From positions 1 through 9,427 of the forward strand of contig DASXTK010000224.1 in the NCBI GenBank assembly GCA_036505485.1: a DNA stretch of 9,427 bases. Reading direction: 5' to 3'. This document shows positions 1-6,060 of this stretch, in pieces; the first letter of the stretch is position 1, and each line of letters begins with the position of its first letter. A model generated the notes under the pieces. The model was not told the DNA's origin, made no database searches, and worked only from the letters and a program-made list of their open reading frames with translations. The position numbers were made by a program, and so were the translations under genes. The stretch comes from DASXTK01 sp036505485. GTDB lineage: Bacteria; Actinomycetota; Acidimicrobiia; Acidimicrobiales; VFJN01.

Positions 1-36
1 CCATCTGGGGGCCCTGGGCCACCGTTGGCCTGATCT

Positions 37-85
37 GAAATTGAGACACTGAGGCACCTATACGGTTCGCCACCGTCTCAATTTC
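37..85. repeat. 11-bp inverted repeat upstream of thrS
   Basis: GAAATTGAGAC at 37-47 is matched exactly by its reverse complement at 75-85, separated by 27 bases. The arms are AT-rich against a very GC-rich background. The putative thrS -10 box lies downstream at 118-123, so the structure would not be in the thrS transcript if that promoter is right. It could be a stem-loop ending an unseen upstream gene, or a two-half-site protein binding site. No T-box features (such as the UGGN antiterminator bulge) are recognisable. Confidence 0.5.
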
Positions 86-117
86 GAATGGGTTCGGGGA
101 GGGTTGCGGCCGGTCGG

Positions 118-123
118 TAATCT
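118..123 (+). promoter_or_regulatory. Putative -10 box of thrS (leaderless)
   Basis: TAATCT fits the actinobacterial TANNNT -10 pattern and ends 8 nt before the thrS ATG. No Shine-Dalgarno sequence lies between box and start. This is the spacing expected when transcription starts at or next to the start codon. No convincing -35 box is visible. Confidence 0.45.
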
Positions 124-131
124 CGGCCCCT

Positions 132-2144
132 ATGGCTCAGATCCTTGTCACGCTGCCCGACGGTTCCCAGCGAGAGCTGCCCGTCGGCACGACGGCAGGC
201 GATCTCGCGGCCTCGATCGGATCCCGCCTGGCCAAGGCCGCGGTCATCGCCTCGGTCAACGGCGAGGAACGCGACCTGGCGGCCGAGCTGCACGACGGCG
301 ACACCGTCGGCATCGTGACCGCCGAGTCCGACCGCGGGCTCTACACCATCCGCCACTCCACCGCCCACGTGCTGGCCCAGGCGGTGCTCGACCTGTTCCC
401 CGGGGCCACCTTCGGGATCGGCCCCCCGGTCGAGGACGGCTTCTACTACGACTTCAAGCTGCCCGGTGACGGCACCTTCAGCGCCGATGACCTGGAGCGC
501 ATCGACGCCCGCATGCGCGAGATCATCGCCGAGCGTCAGCCCTTCGTCCGCGACGAGCTGGAGGCCGGCGAGGCCCGGCGCATCTTCGCCGGCCATCCGT
601 TCAAGCTGGAGATCATCGACAACGCCTCCACCGATCCCATGTCGGTGAGCGAGGCCGGCACGGTCCGCACCTACGAGAACCCGCCCCCGCAGCCCAAGGT
701 CGACCCACCGTTCGTGGATCGGCCCGGCTTCATCGACTTGTGTCGTGGCCCCCACGTCCCCGACACCAGCCGCCACCTGGGGCACTTCAAGCTGATGCGC
801 GTGGCCGGGGCCTACTGGCGCGGCGACGAGCACAAGCCCCAGCTCCAGCGGATCTATGGCACCGCCTGGGATTCCCGCAAGGCGTTGGAGGAGCACCTGC
901 ACCGGTTGGAGGAGGCGGCCAAGCGCGATCACCGCAAGCTGGGCGCCGAGCTCGACCTGTTCAGCTTCCCCGACGAGATCGGCTCGGGCCTGGCGGTGTT
1001 CCATCCCAAGGGCGGCCTGGTGCGCCGGCTGATGGAGGAGTACTCGCGCCAGCGTCACGAGCAGGGCGGCTACGAGTTCGTCTACTCCCCGCACATCAGC
1101 AAGGAAGCCCTGTTCCAGACCTCGGGCCACCTGCAGTGGTACGCCGAGGGGATGTATCCGCCGATGCATCTCGACGAGAAGCCGGGCGAGGAGCGGCACG
1201 GCGGCGACAAGTACTACCCCAAGCCGATGAACTGCCCGTTCCACATGCTGATCTACCGCAGCCGGCTGCGGTCCTACCGCGAGCTGCCCTTGCGGTTGTT
1301 CGAGTTCGGCACGGTGTACCGCTATGAGAAGTCCGGCGTGGTCCACGGTCTGATGCGGGCCCGGGGCTTCACCCAGGACGACTCCCACATCTTCTGCACC
1401 CCCGAGCAGCTCCCCGACGAGCTGGCCAGCCTGCTGGCCTTCGTCCTCGAACTGTTGCGGACCTTCGGCTTCGACGAGTTCGAGGCCGAGCTGGCCACTC
1501 GGCCCGACAAGTTCGTCGGCGACCCCCAGGACTGGGACGAGGCCGAGGCGGCCTTGAAGCACGCCATCGAGCAGGCCGGGATCCCCTACGTGGTGGCCGA
1601 GGGCGAGGGCGCCTTCTACGCCCCCAAGATCGACGTCCACATCCGCGATGCCCTCAAGCGGCGCTGGCAGATGTCGACGTTGCAGGTCGACTTCCAGTTC
1701 CCCGACCGCTTCGACCTGGAGTACGTCGGGGCCGACAACGAGCGACACCGGCCCCGGGTCATCCACCGGGCGCTGTTCGGATCGGTCGAACGGTTCTTCG
1801 GGGTGCTGCTGGAGCACACCTTGGGGGCGTTCCAGACCTGGCTCGCGCCGGTGCAGGTCCGGGTGCTGCCGGTGCGTTCCGACCATCATGACTACGCCGA
1901 GAAGCTGGTGGAGCGGCTCCGGGGCGAAGGTTTCCGGGCCGATCTGATCGAGGCTGACGAGCCGCTCGGAGGACGCATCCGCCGGGCCAAGCTCGAGAAG
2001 ATCCCCCACGTGCTGGTGGTCGGCGATCAGGACGTTGCCGCCTCCACCGTGGGCGACAACCCGCGGGGCGGCGAGGTCGAGCGCGACGTCCCGGTCGACA
2101 CCTTCGTCGCCCGGCTGCACGACGAGATCGCCTCGCACGTCTGA
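132..2144 (+). CDS. thrS: Threonyl-tRNA synthetase
   Basis: Class II aminoacyl-tRNA synthetase that charges tRNA-Thr with threonine in the cytoplasm. The 670-residue protein has the full bacterial domain order: N-terminal TGS domain (about 1-62), editing domain (about 66-225), catalytic core (about 255-570) and C-terminal anticodon-binding domain. The editing-site residues H75, H79, C204 and H208 are present. In the core, C368 (MNCPFH), H419 (DDSHIF) and H545 (VIHRA) match the zinc ligands of E. coli ThrRS (C334, H385, H511), all offset by 34. Motif 2 R397 and motif 3 R554 match by the same offset. The ATG at 132 is chosen because the TGS domain begins there and a TANNNT box sits 8 nt upstream. 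The HIT gene overlaps the stop codon, indicating co-expression. Nothing appears missing, so it should be a functional enzyme. Confidence 0.98.
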   Translation: MAQILVTLPDGSQRELPVGTTAGDLAASIGSRLAKAAVIASVNGEERDLAAELHDGDTVGIVTAESDRGLYTIRHSTAHVLAQAVLDLFPGATFGIGPPVEDGFYYDFKLPGDGTFSADDLERIDARMREIIAERQPFVRDELEAGEARRIFAGHPFKLEIIDNASTDPMSVSEAGTVRTYENPPPQPKVDPPFVDRPGFIDLCRGPHVPDTSRHLGHFKLMRVAGAYWRGDEHKPQLQRIYGTAWDSRKALEEHLHRLEEAAKRDHRKLGAELDLFSFPDEIGSGLAVFHPKGGLVRRLMEEYSRQRHEQGGYEFVYSPHISKEALFQTSGHLQWYAEGMYPPMHLDEKPGEERHGGDKYYPKPMNCPFHMLIYRSRLRSYRELPLRLFEFGTVYRYEKSGVVHGLMRARGFTQDDSHIFCTPEQLPDELASLLAFVLELLRTFGFDEFEAELATRPDKFVGDPQDWDEAEAALKHAIEQAGIPYVVAEGEGAFYAPKIDVHIRDALKRRWQMSTLQVDFQFPDRFDLEYVGADNERHRPRVIHRALFGSVERFFGVLLEHTLGAFQTWLAPVQVRVLPVRSDHHDYAEKLVERLRGEGFRADLIEADEPLGGRIRRAKLEKIPHVLVVGDQDVAASTVGDNPRGGEVERDVPVDTFVARLHDEIASHV

Positions 2145-2662
2145 TGGGTCAGCTCGACCGGGTCTGGGCGGGCTGGCGCTCGGCCTATGTCGCCGCGGCC
2201 GGCAACGGCGAGCTGGTGGGCACCGGGTCGGTGTTCCGGCGCATCCTCGACGCCGGGATGTCCGACGAGGAGGCGTACATCCTGTGGCGGGGCGAGCTGA
2301 ACTTCGCCCTGCTCAACGCCTACCCGTACACCAGCGGACACCTGCTGGTGATGCCCTACCGGGAGGCCGGCGAGCTGGAGGACCTGACCGCAGCCGAAGC
2401 CACCGAGATGTGGGGCGCCGTGCGAGACGCCGTGGTGGCGGTGAAGGCCGCGTACCGCCCGCAGGGGGTCAACGTGGGCCTGAACCTGGGGGAGGCCGCC
2501 GGCGCCGGGGTGCCGTCACATCTCCACGTCCACGTGCTGCCGCGCTGGAACGCCGACTCCAACTTCATGACCGCCATCGCCGAGACCCGCGTGCTGCCAG
2601 AATCGCTGGGCGACTCGTGGCGCAAGCTGCGTGCCGCCTGGCCTTCAGCCCCCGGCGCCTGA
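2144..2662 (+). CDS. HIT-domain nucleotide hydrolase/transferase
   Basis: Histidine-triad protein of 172 residues. The triad HLHVHV has H126, H128 and H130; the middle histidine is the usual nucleophile for nucleotide phosphoryl or nucleotidyl transfer. The segment FALLNAYPYTSGHLLVMPYR is typical of the Fhit/diadenosine-polyphosphate branch. The N-terminal WAGWRSAYV matches the tryptophan-rich start of actinobacterial homologues. The order thrS then HIT is the one known in Mycobacterium, where the HIT protein (Rv2613c) is described as a diadenosine tetraphosphate phosphorylase; a similar Ap4A-related role is inferred here. The ATG shares its first base with the last base of the thrS stop (TGATG), so translation is probably coupled. 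Where many homologues carry a CxFC zinc pair before the first helix, this protein reads SVFR. Substrate is uncertain; the fold is not. Confidence 0.9.
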   Translation: MGQLDRVWAGWRSAYVAAAGNGELVGTGSVFRRILDAGMSDEEAYILWRGELNFALLNAYPYTSGHLLVMPYREAGELEDLTAAEATEMWGAVRDAVVAVKAAYRPQGVNVGLNLGEAAGAGVPSHLHVHVLPRWNADSNFMTAIAETRVLPESLGDSWRKLRAAWPSAPGA

Positions 2663-2667
2663 AGCGG

Positions 2668-2673
2668 TACCGT
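2668..2673 (+). promoter_or_regulatory. Putative -10 box before membrane protein gene
   Basis: TACCGT fits TANNNT and ends 9 nt before the ATG at 2683. It lies in the 20-bp gap after the HIT stop codon. No Shine-Dalgarno sequence is obvious, so this gene may have its own leaderless or near-leaderless transcript in addition to readthrough from thrS. It is a short motif and could occur by chance. Confidence 0.3.
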
Positions 2674-2682
2674 CGCAACCAC

Positions 2683-3198
2683 ATGCCCACCGACGACGAA
2701 CCTGCGACTGAGGACGATCTCGTTACGGACGAACTGCCCGAGGACCTCGATGCCGCGGGCTACGTCGGGCCGTACATGTTCCCGGACAACAACCGGCGGC
2801 GGGTCCCGGGCTACCTCTACCTGGGCACCGCAGCGGTGTGCGTGGCCATCTGGTTCACCTTCGACGACTCGCCGTACGTGAACCGCGGCTTCCTCTGGGC
2901 CGGGGTGCTGCTCGGGGTGGTCGGCGTCTACCAGCTCGTGTCCGGGTGGAACCTGAAGGTCGACGAGCAGGACGCTCTCGTGGCCGCTAGCAAGGAACTC
3001 GGATTCCCCGTAGGCCACGCCTCGGCCCAGATGGGCTGGCGCGGTCTACTCAGCCGCCCGACCTGGCGGATCCTGCTGTACTCGGCCGAGAATCCCCCCA
3101 CGAAACGAGGCCTGGTCCTCGTCGACGGCGTCAACGGCGCCATCGTCGAACACTTCGTGGAAGACAACCCCGAGGACTGGTCAGACCTCAACACCTAG
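2683..3198 (+). CDS. Small two-helix membrane protein, unknown function
   Basis: Hypothetical protein of 171 residues with no family I recognise. The first 30 residues are strongly acidic (runs such as DDEPATEDD and ELPEDLD) and probably cytoplasmic. Two hydrophobic segments follow, about 41-60 (GYLYLGTAAVCVAIWF) and about 69-88 (GFLWAGVLLGVVGVYQLV), joined by a short loop, forming a helical hairpin. The soluble C-terminal part (about 90-171) contains a WRILLYSAENPP segment and a hydrophobic strand GLVLVDGVNG, and ends in an acidic tail. The open frame extends far upstream, but only the ATG at 2683 avoids the HIT gene, and it has a -10-like box close by. It lies 20 bp after the HIT gene on the same strand. 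In mycobacteria the position after HIT is held by the phosphatidylinositol synthase gene pgsA; this protein is not related to it. Confidence 0.8.
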   Translation: MPTDDEPATEDDLVTDELPEDLDAAGYVGPYMFPDNNRRRVPGYLYLGTAAVCVAIWFTFDDSPYVNRGFLWAGVLLGVVGVYQLVSGWNLKVDEQDALVAASKELGFPVGHASAQMGWRGLLSRPTWRILLYSAENPPTKRGLVLVDGVNGAIVEHFVEDNPEDWSDLNT

Positions 3199-3296
3199 TC
3201 AACCGCCGCGGCCTGCGTCCGAGTCGTTGTTCTTGGGATCGGGGCAAGTCGGCCTGCCGGTAACCCGCCCAATGGCGGCTCGTTGGCCGATCCGGC

Positions 3297-3330
3297 CCGT
3301 GAGGAACATCCGAACGAAAAGTCACGCTAA
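3297..3330 (-). repeat. Left arm of long inverted repeat flanking RTX genes
   Basis: This 34-bp stretch is the reverse complement of 5821-5854 with one mismatch (3304 against 5847). The 26 bases 3305-3330 match without interruption. Similarity fades on both sides. Read outward (minus strand), it begins TTAGCGTGACTTTTCG and includes TAGCGT, the same hexamer found just before the peroxidase gene. No target-site duplication is visible next to the arms. The arms could be ends of a non-autonomous mobile element, or duplicated regulatory DNA. Confidence 0.85.
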
Positions 3331-3597
3331 AGCGAGCAGGTCGGAGCGTGGGTTCGGTGTGTTGTGCCGTAGCCGCCGCCATTGCCCGTGCGACTCGGGT
3401 CTATGCCGACCAGGCCGGCCGAGAACCTCACACTGTTCGAGCTGCGTATTGGCGTTGGCCACCTCGCGGTCGAACGATCGCTGCTCGCCAAGGGCAGCGT
3501 GCGCCCGGGCGGCGCGAAGGTGGAACAAGGTGCGGACCCGGGTCTCTGGTGGCTGCGTGCAGCGCTCGGGCGACAGCCGGCCCGGTCTTGGCCTTGG
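3322..3597 (-). pseudogene. Possible decayed gene fragment (TPR-regulator-like), tentative
   Basis: After the stop of the downstream RTX gene, the same minus-strand frame stays open for about 92 codons. The reading FHLRAARAHAALGEQ resembles a helix of the tetratricopeptide-like C-terminal regions seen in actinobacterial helix-turn-helix regulators. Only TTG could serve as a start (3526-3528), and no ribosome binding site or promoter is evident. The left inverted-repeat arm overlaps its end. In DNA this rich in GC, open frames arise by chance, so this may be nothing. The alternative is a remnant of a gene disrupted when the RTX region was built. Confidence 0.2.
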
Positions 3598-4545
3598 TCA
3601 GGCCTCGCAGTTGGTGGTGATCTCGAAGTTGGTGCAGGTGTCGGTGCCGGGGCCGCCGTCGGCGGTGTCGGACGACCCGCTGCCGCCATCGAGGGTGTCG
3701 GCGAAGGACAGGGTCCCGACCGGGGTCAGCTTGTCCTGTCCGGTTTGGACATCACCGTAGATGGTGTCGCTGCCGCCGTCACCGTTGATGGTGTCGCGCC
3801 AGCCGGTGCCGGTGACGGTTCCGAGCGTGGTCACAGTCTGGTAGTTGCCGTAGATGGTGTCGGCGCCGACGCCGCCGTTGATGGTGTTCCCGGCGACCTC
3901 GACAGCGACCGCGCCCGCGACGGTGAGGGTGAAGTTCTTGGCATCGCCGTAGATGATGTCGGCGCCGTCGCCGTCGCCGCCGTCGCCGCCGTTGATGGTG
4001 TCAGCGAAGCCGACCGCGCCGGTGACCCCGGCGGTGACGGTCACGTCGATCATGTCGCCGTAGATCGTGTCGGCACCCTCGCCGCCGTTGATGTTGTCGT
4101 TCCAGCCAGCGGCACCGGCGCCGGTGAGGAAGGTGATGGACCCGAAGTCGCCGATGAGCTGGTCGGCGCCGCCCTCGCCGAGGATGGTGTCGTTGCCGCC
4201 AGCCGCCGCGAGGGCGAGTTGTGCGGCCTCGCCGTAGATTGTGTCGTCGCCGCCGCCGCCGCAGATGGTGTCGTCACCGCCCAGGCCGCTGATCGTGTCG
4301 TTGCCGCCGAGGCCGGCGATGACGTCATTGCCGGCGGTGCCGGTGATGGTGTCGTCGCCGTTGGTGCCCTCGATAGTGGCGGGGTGCCCGTTGCAGGCGG
4401 CTGTAGCCCCCGCAGGCAGCGGGGCCAAGAACAGCACCGCAGCGACGAGCGGAACAACTGTCCCGCCCCGTCCGGCCCTACGTGCCGCGGGCCTGATTCC
4501 ACCCAACCGAACGAAGATGGAATCGGGATGCTTGGTCTCAGTCAT
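3598..4545 (-). CDS. Secreted RTX-type calcium-binding repeat protein (second of pair)
   Basis: Protein of 315 residues with a basic N-terminus (RPAARRAGR), a hydrophobic segment about 29-45 and a probable signal-peptidase I site near AGATA/AC, so export is likely. The mature part opens with CNGHPATIEGTNGDDTI and continuous RTX nonapeptides (GGxGxDxIxG type) to about residue 105. Nonapeptides then alternate with 13-18-residue strand-like inserts such as FTLTVAGAV. RTX nonapeptides bind calcium in a parallel beta-roll; that this protein does so is inferred. Four cysteines (51, 95, 304, 313) may form disulfides, and the tail DTCTNFEITTNCEA is conserved in its neighbour. No enzymatic or adhesin domain is visible. 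The start is supported by GGAG five bases before the ATG. It lies 36 bp downstream of its paralogue, probably in one operon. No type I secretion genes are in the window. Role unknown: surface layer, matrix or adhesion are possibilities. Confidence 0.9.
   Translation of the reverse strand: MTETKHPDSIFVRLGGIRPAARRAGRGGTVVPLVAAVLFLAPLPAGATAACNGHPATIEGTNGDDTITGTAGNDVIAGLGGNDTISGLGGDDTICGGGGDDTIYGEAAQLALAAAGGNDTILGEGGADQLIGDFGSITFLTGAGAAGWNDNINGGEGADTIYGDMIDVTVTAGVTGAVGFADTINGGDGGDGDGADIIYGDAKNFTLTVAGAVAVEVAGNTINGGVGADTIYGNYQTVTTLGTVTGTGWRDTINGDGGSDTIYGDVQTGQDKLTPVGTLSFADTLDGGSGSSDTADGGPGTDTCTNFEITTNCEA
3755..4240 (-). repeat. Intragenic RTX composite repeats, second gene
   Basis: The codons for DTIYG recur with anchors (plus-strand CCGTAGAT) at 3755, 3848, 3947, 4058 and 4232, giving steps of 93, 99, 111 and 174 bp, all multiples of three. 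Each unit carries nonapeptide motifs plus a strand-like insert. This periodicity also explains the long open frame on the opposite strand. Confidence 0.75.
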
Positions 4546-4581
4546 GACGTCTCCGGTCCCGGCCGTTCCCCTGTGGCCCTG

Positions 4582-5565
4582 TCAGGCTTCGCAGTTGGTG
4601 GCGCCTTGTGCTGTGGTGGGATTGAGGCAGGTGTCGGTTCCAGCTCCACCGTCGTTGGTGTTGCCGAGCAGGGAGGTGTTGCCGTCGAGGTTGTCGTTGT
4701 TGTTCCCGCCGTTGAGGGTGTCATCACCGCCGGCGAAGGCGCCGCTGATGCTGGGGCCTTCCCCTTTGAGGGTGTCGTCGCCGCCTTGGCCGTTGAGGGT
4801 GTCGGCGGCACCGGTGGCGGTGGCGGTTCCGGTGGTGGTGATGGATGCGGCCTCACCATTGACGGTGTCGTCGCCCCCGCCGGCGTTGATGGTGTCGTTG
4901 CCGCCGTGCGCGACTCCGGCGGTGACGGTGAGGCTGGATGCGTCGCCGTTGATGGTGTCGTTGCCTCCGCCGCCGGTGATGTCGTCGTTGCCGGCTTCGA
5001 TCGTGCAGCCCACCGCGTTGACCGTGATGCTGGATGCGTCGCCGTAGATGGTGTCGGCACTGTCTCCGCCGTCGAGGGTGTCGTTGGCGACAGTGATGCC
5101 GACGGCGGCGGCGCCCACGATGGTTAGGGCATCTCCGTAGATGGTGTCGGCACCGTCTCCGCCGTCGACGATGGTGTCGGAACCAACAAGCACGGCGCTG
5201 TCGATGGTGTCGATGTCACCGATCGCTGTGTCGGCCCCGTTGCCGCCGTTGATGGAGTCGTCACCGAGCCCGCCACAGATCACATCGTTACCGTTGAGAC
5301 CGTTGATGGTGTCGTTGCCACCCAGCCCGTGGATCACATCGGCACTGCTGGTGCCGTTGATGGTGTCAGCGCCTTCGGTGCCTTCGATGGTCGCGGCCTG
5401 CCCGTTGCAGGTGGCCTGCGCGCTCGCAGGCTGGGCTGCCAGAAACAGCGACGCGGTAGCCAACGTCACCAGCACCCCTAGACGACGGACCCAGGCCGAC
5501 ACCGGCGATTTGCTTTCCGTCCGCTCAATCAATCCGCGACGAGACGTACCCATGGTCGTGGTCAT
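4582..5565 (-). CDS. Secreted RTX-type calcium-binding repeat protein (first of pair)
   Basis: Protein of 327 residues and clear paralogue of the next gene. A basic N-terminus is followed by a hydrophobic segment (about 30-47) and a probable signal-peptidase site at ASA/Q (about residue 49). The mature chain opens with CNGQAATIEGTEGADTI, runs through tandem nonapeptides to about residue 117 (GLGGNDTINGLNGNDVICGG), then switches to units of 31-32 residues. Each of these has acidic GGxGxDxIxG motifs and a strand-like insert such as ASSITVNAVG or ASSLTVTAGV. Cysteines at 53, 97, 313 and 325 align with the paralogue; C187 is extra. The tail ends TNCEA as in the neighbour. Calcium binding and beta-roll folding are inferred from the repeat family. 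The ATG at 5565 is preferred to the in-frame ATG at 5553 because GGGGGGAAG lies about five bases upstream. It is transcribed first in the probable two-gene operon. Function unknown; no catalytic domain is seen. Confidence 0.9.
   Translation of the reverse strand: MTTTMGTSRRGLIERTESKSPVSAWVRRLGVLVTLATASLFLAAQPASAQATCNGQAATIEGTEGADTINGTSSADVIHGLGGNDTINGLNGNDVICGGLGDDSINGGNGADTAIGDIDTIDSAVLVGSDTIVDGGDGADTIYGDALTIVGAAAVGITVANDTLDGGDSADTIYGDASSITVNAVGCTIEAGNDDITGGGGNDTINGDASSLTVTAGVAHGGNDTINAGGGDDTVNGEAASITTTGTATATGAADTLNGQGGDDTLKGEGPSISGAFAGGDDTLNGGNNNDNLDGNTSLLGNTNDGGAGTDTCLNPTTAQGATNCEA
4853..5160 (-). repeat. Intragenic RTX composite repeats, first gene
   Basis: Anchors for the DTxxGxA segment recur at about 4853, 4946, 5042 and 5135, with steps of 93, 96 and 93 bp (31-32 codons). 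The units are diverged but in register, which points to expansion by tandem duplication. Confidence 0.7.
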
Positions 5566-5660
5566 CGTGCTTCCCCCCGTTCTCGGCCGTGTGCCGAGGT
5601 GCAGAACGATGAGGCAACGTTGCCCACTCCGCCACTACCTGACGTAGCGACACTACTACG
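5566..5660 (-). promoter_or_regulatory. Leader and putative promoter of the RTX operon
   Basis: On the minus strand TAGTGT (plus 5650-5655) fits a TANNNT -10 box and would give a leader of roughly 75-80 nt before the ATG at 5565. The leader holds a 12-bp perfect palindrome GGCAACGTTGCC (5613-5624) and a hairpin with arms CTCGGC/GCCGAG (5582-5587, 5593-5598), the latter ending just upstream of the Shine-Dalgarno. A 5-bp inverted repeat surrounds the -10 box (CGTAG at 5643-5647, CTACG at 5656-5660) and could be an operator. Function is inferred from position only. Confidence 0.35.
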
Positions 5661-5820
5661 GATCGGGGGGACTCAGCCAGTGGGACAGCGCGAAAGTTAA
5701 GTTCACTCGATCATCGAATACCCATTGAGCCGATCCCTGTCATGTCAGTGGCGGATCATTTCAGGCGTTGGGACGTCTCATCCGCGAGCTGCGACCTCCC
5801 CCCTTCAAGGCGACGAGCTC

Positions 5821-5854
5821 TTAGCGTGACTTTTCGTTCGGATGTTTCTCACGG
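5821..5854 (+). repeat. Right arm of long inverted repeat flanking RTX genes
   Basis: This is the partner of 3297-3330: 33 of 34 positions are complementary, including an uninterrupted 26 bp (5821-5846). It reads outward from the RTX pair, starting TTAGCGTGACTTTTCG. It includes TAGCGT (5822-5827), which fits a TANNNT box, and an ATG 14 nt later, so an outward-facing promoter is one possibility. The single difference from the other arm is at 5847. Confidence 0.85.
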
Positions 5855-6060
5855 CCCGATCCCGCCCGGTGAGGACTGGCCCGGCGACCGCCGCTAGGCC
5901 CCGAGGACCGATAGCACCTGGGGTTGGACCGGGTCCTTCAGGTTCTCCGAAGGGTCCGATCAGTGGCCTTGGACTCGGGTCGCGGCGTTGTCTTCTTGAT
6001 CGGGGCGGGTCGGTGGGACAACGTGGGCTCTTCGCGCGGCGGCCAGACGGTGTAAGCGCC

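Larger units (their letters stand above)
3199..3597. other. Non-coding interval between convergent transcription units
   Basis: About 400 bp between the end of the thrS group and the end of the RTX pair. It holds a small hairpin (CCGCC at 3265-3269, GGCGG at 3274-3278, 4-nt loop) without a T-tract, the left arm of the long inverted repeat (3297-3330), and a minus-strand open frame discussed separately. I see no RNA gene and no convincing intrinsic terminator. Confidence 0.6.

Noticed and set aside
88..120. A 10-codon frame upstream of thrS as a leader peptide
   Set aside because: It contains no threonine codons, so it does not fit attenuation, and its stop overlaps the putative -10 box of thrS.
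1..131. A T-box riboswitch controlling thrS
   Set aside because: No T-box core or specifier-loop arrangement is recognisable in 131 bases, and the likely transcription start is at the ATG.
78..2138. A 686-codon open frame antisense to thrS
   Set aside because: It mirrors a complete, motif-perfect thrS. In very GC-rich genes the opposite strand often stays open. The translation is low-complexity and resembles nothing known.
3382..5127. A 581-codon plus-strand frame rich in VDGV repeats across both RTX genes
   Set aside because: It spans two separate genes and the gap between them. Its repeats are the antisense image of the RTX nonapeptide codons. It has no signal or start-site support, while the minus-strand proteins have signal peptides, Shine-Dalgarno sites and matched ends.
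3598..5565. GT-rich and GCC-rich repeats as a CRISPR or satellite array
   Set aside because: The repeats are in-frame, diverged and fully explained by coding for RTX motifs. There are no uniform repeats with unique spacers.
3297..5854. A complete insertion sequence
   Set aside because: No transposase-like frame lies between the arms and no flanking target duplication was found, so only an inverted-repeat-bounded cassette can be claimed.
5935..5953. CCTTC/GAAGG hairpin as a terminator
   Set aside because: It is only a 5-bp stem with a 9-base loop, no T-tract and no gene ending nearby.
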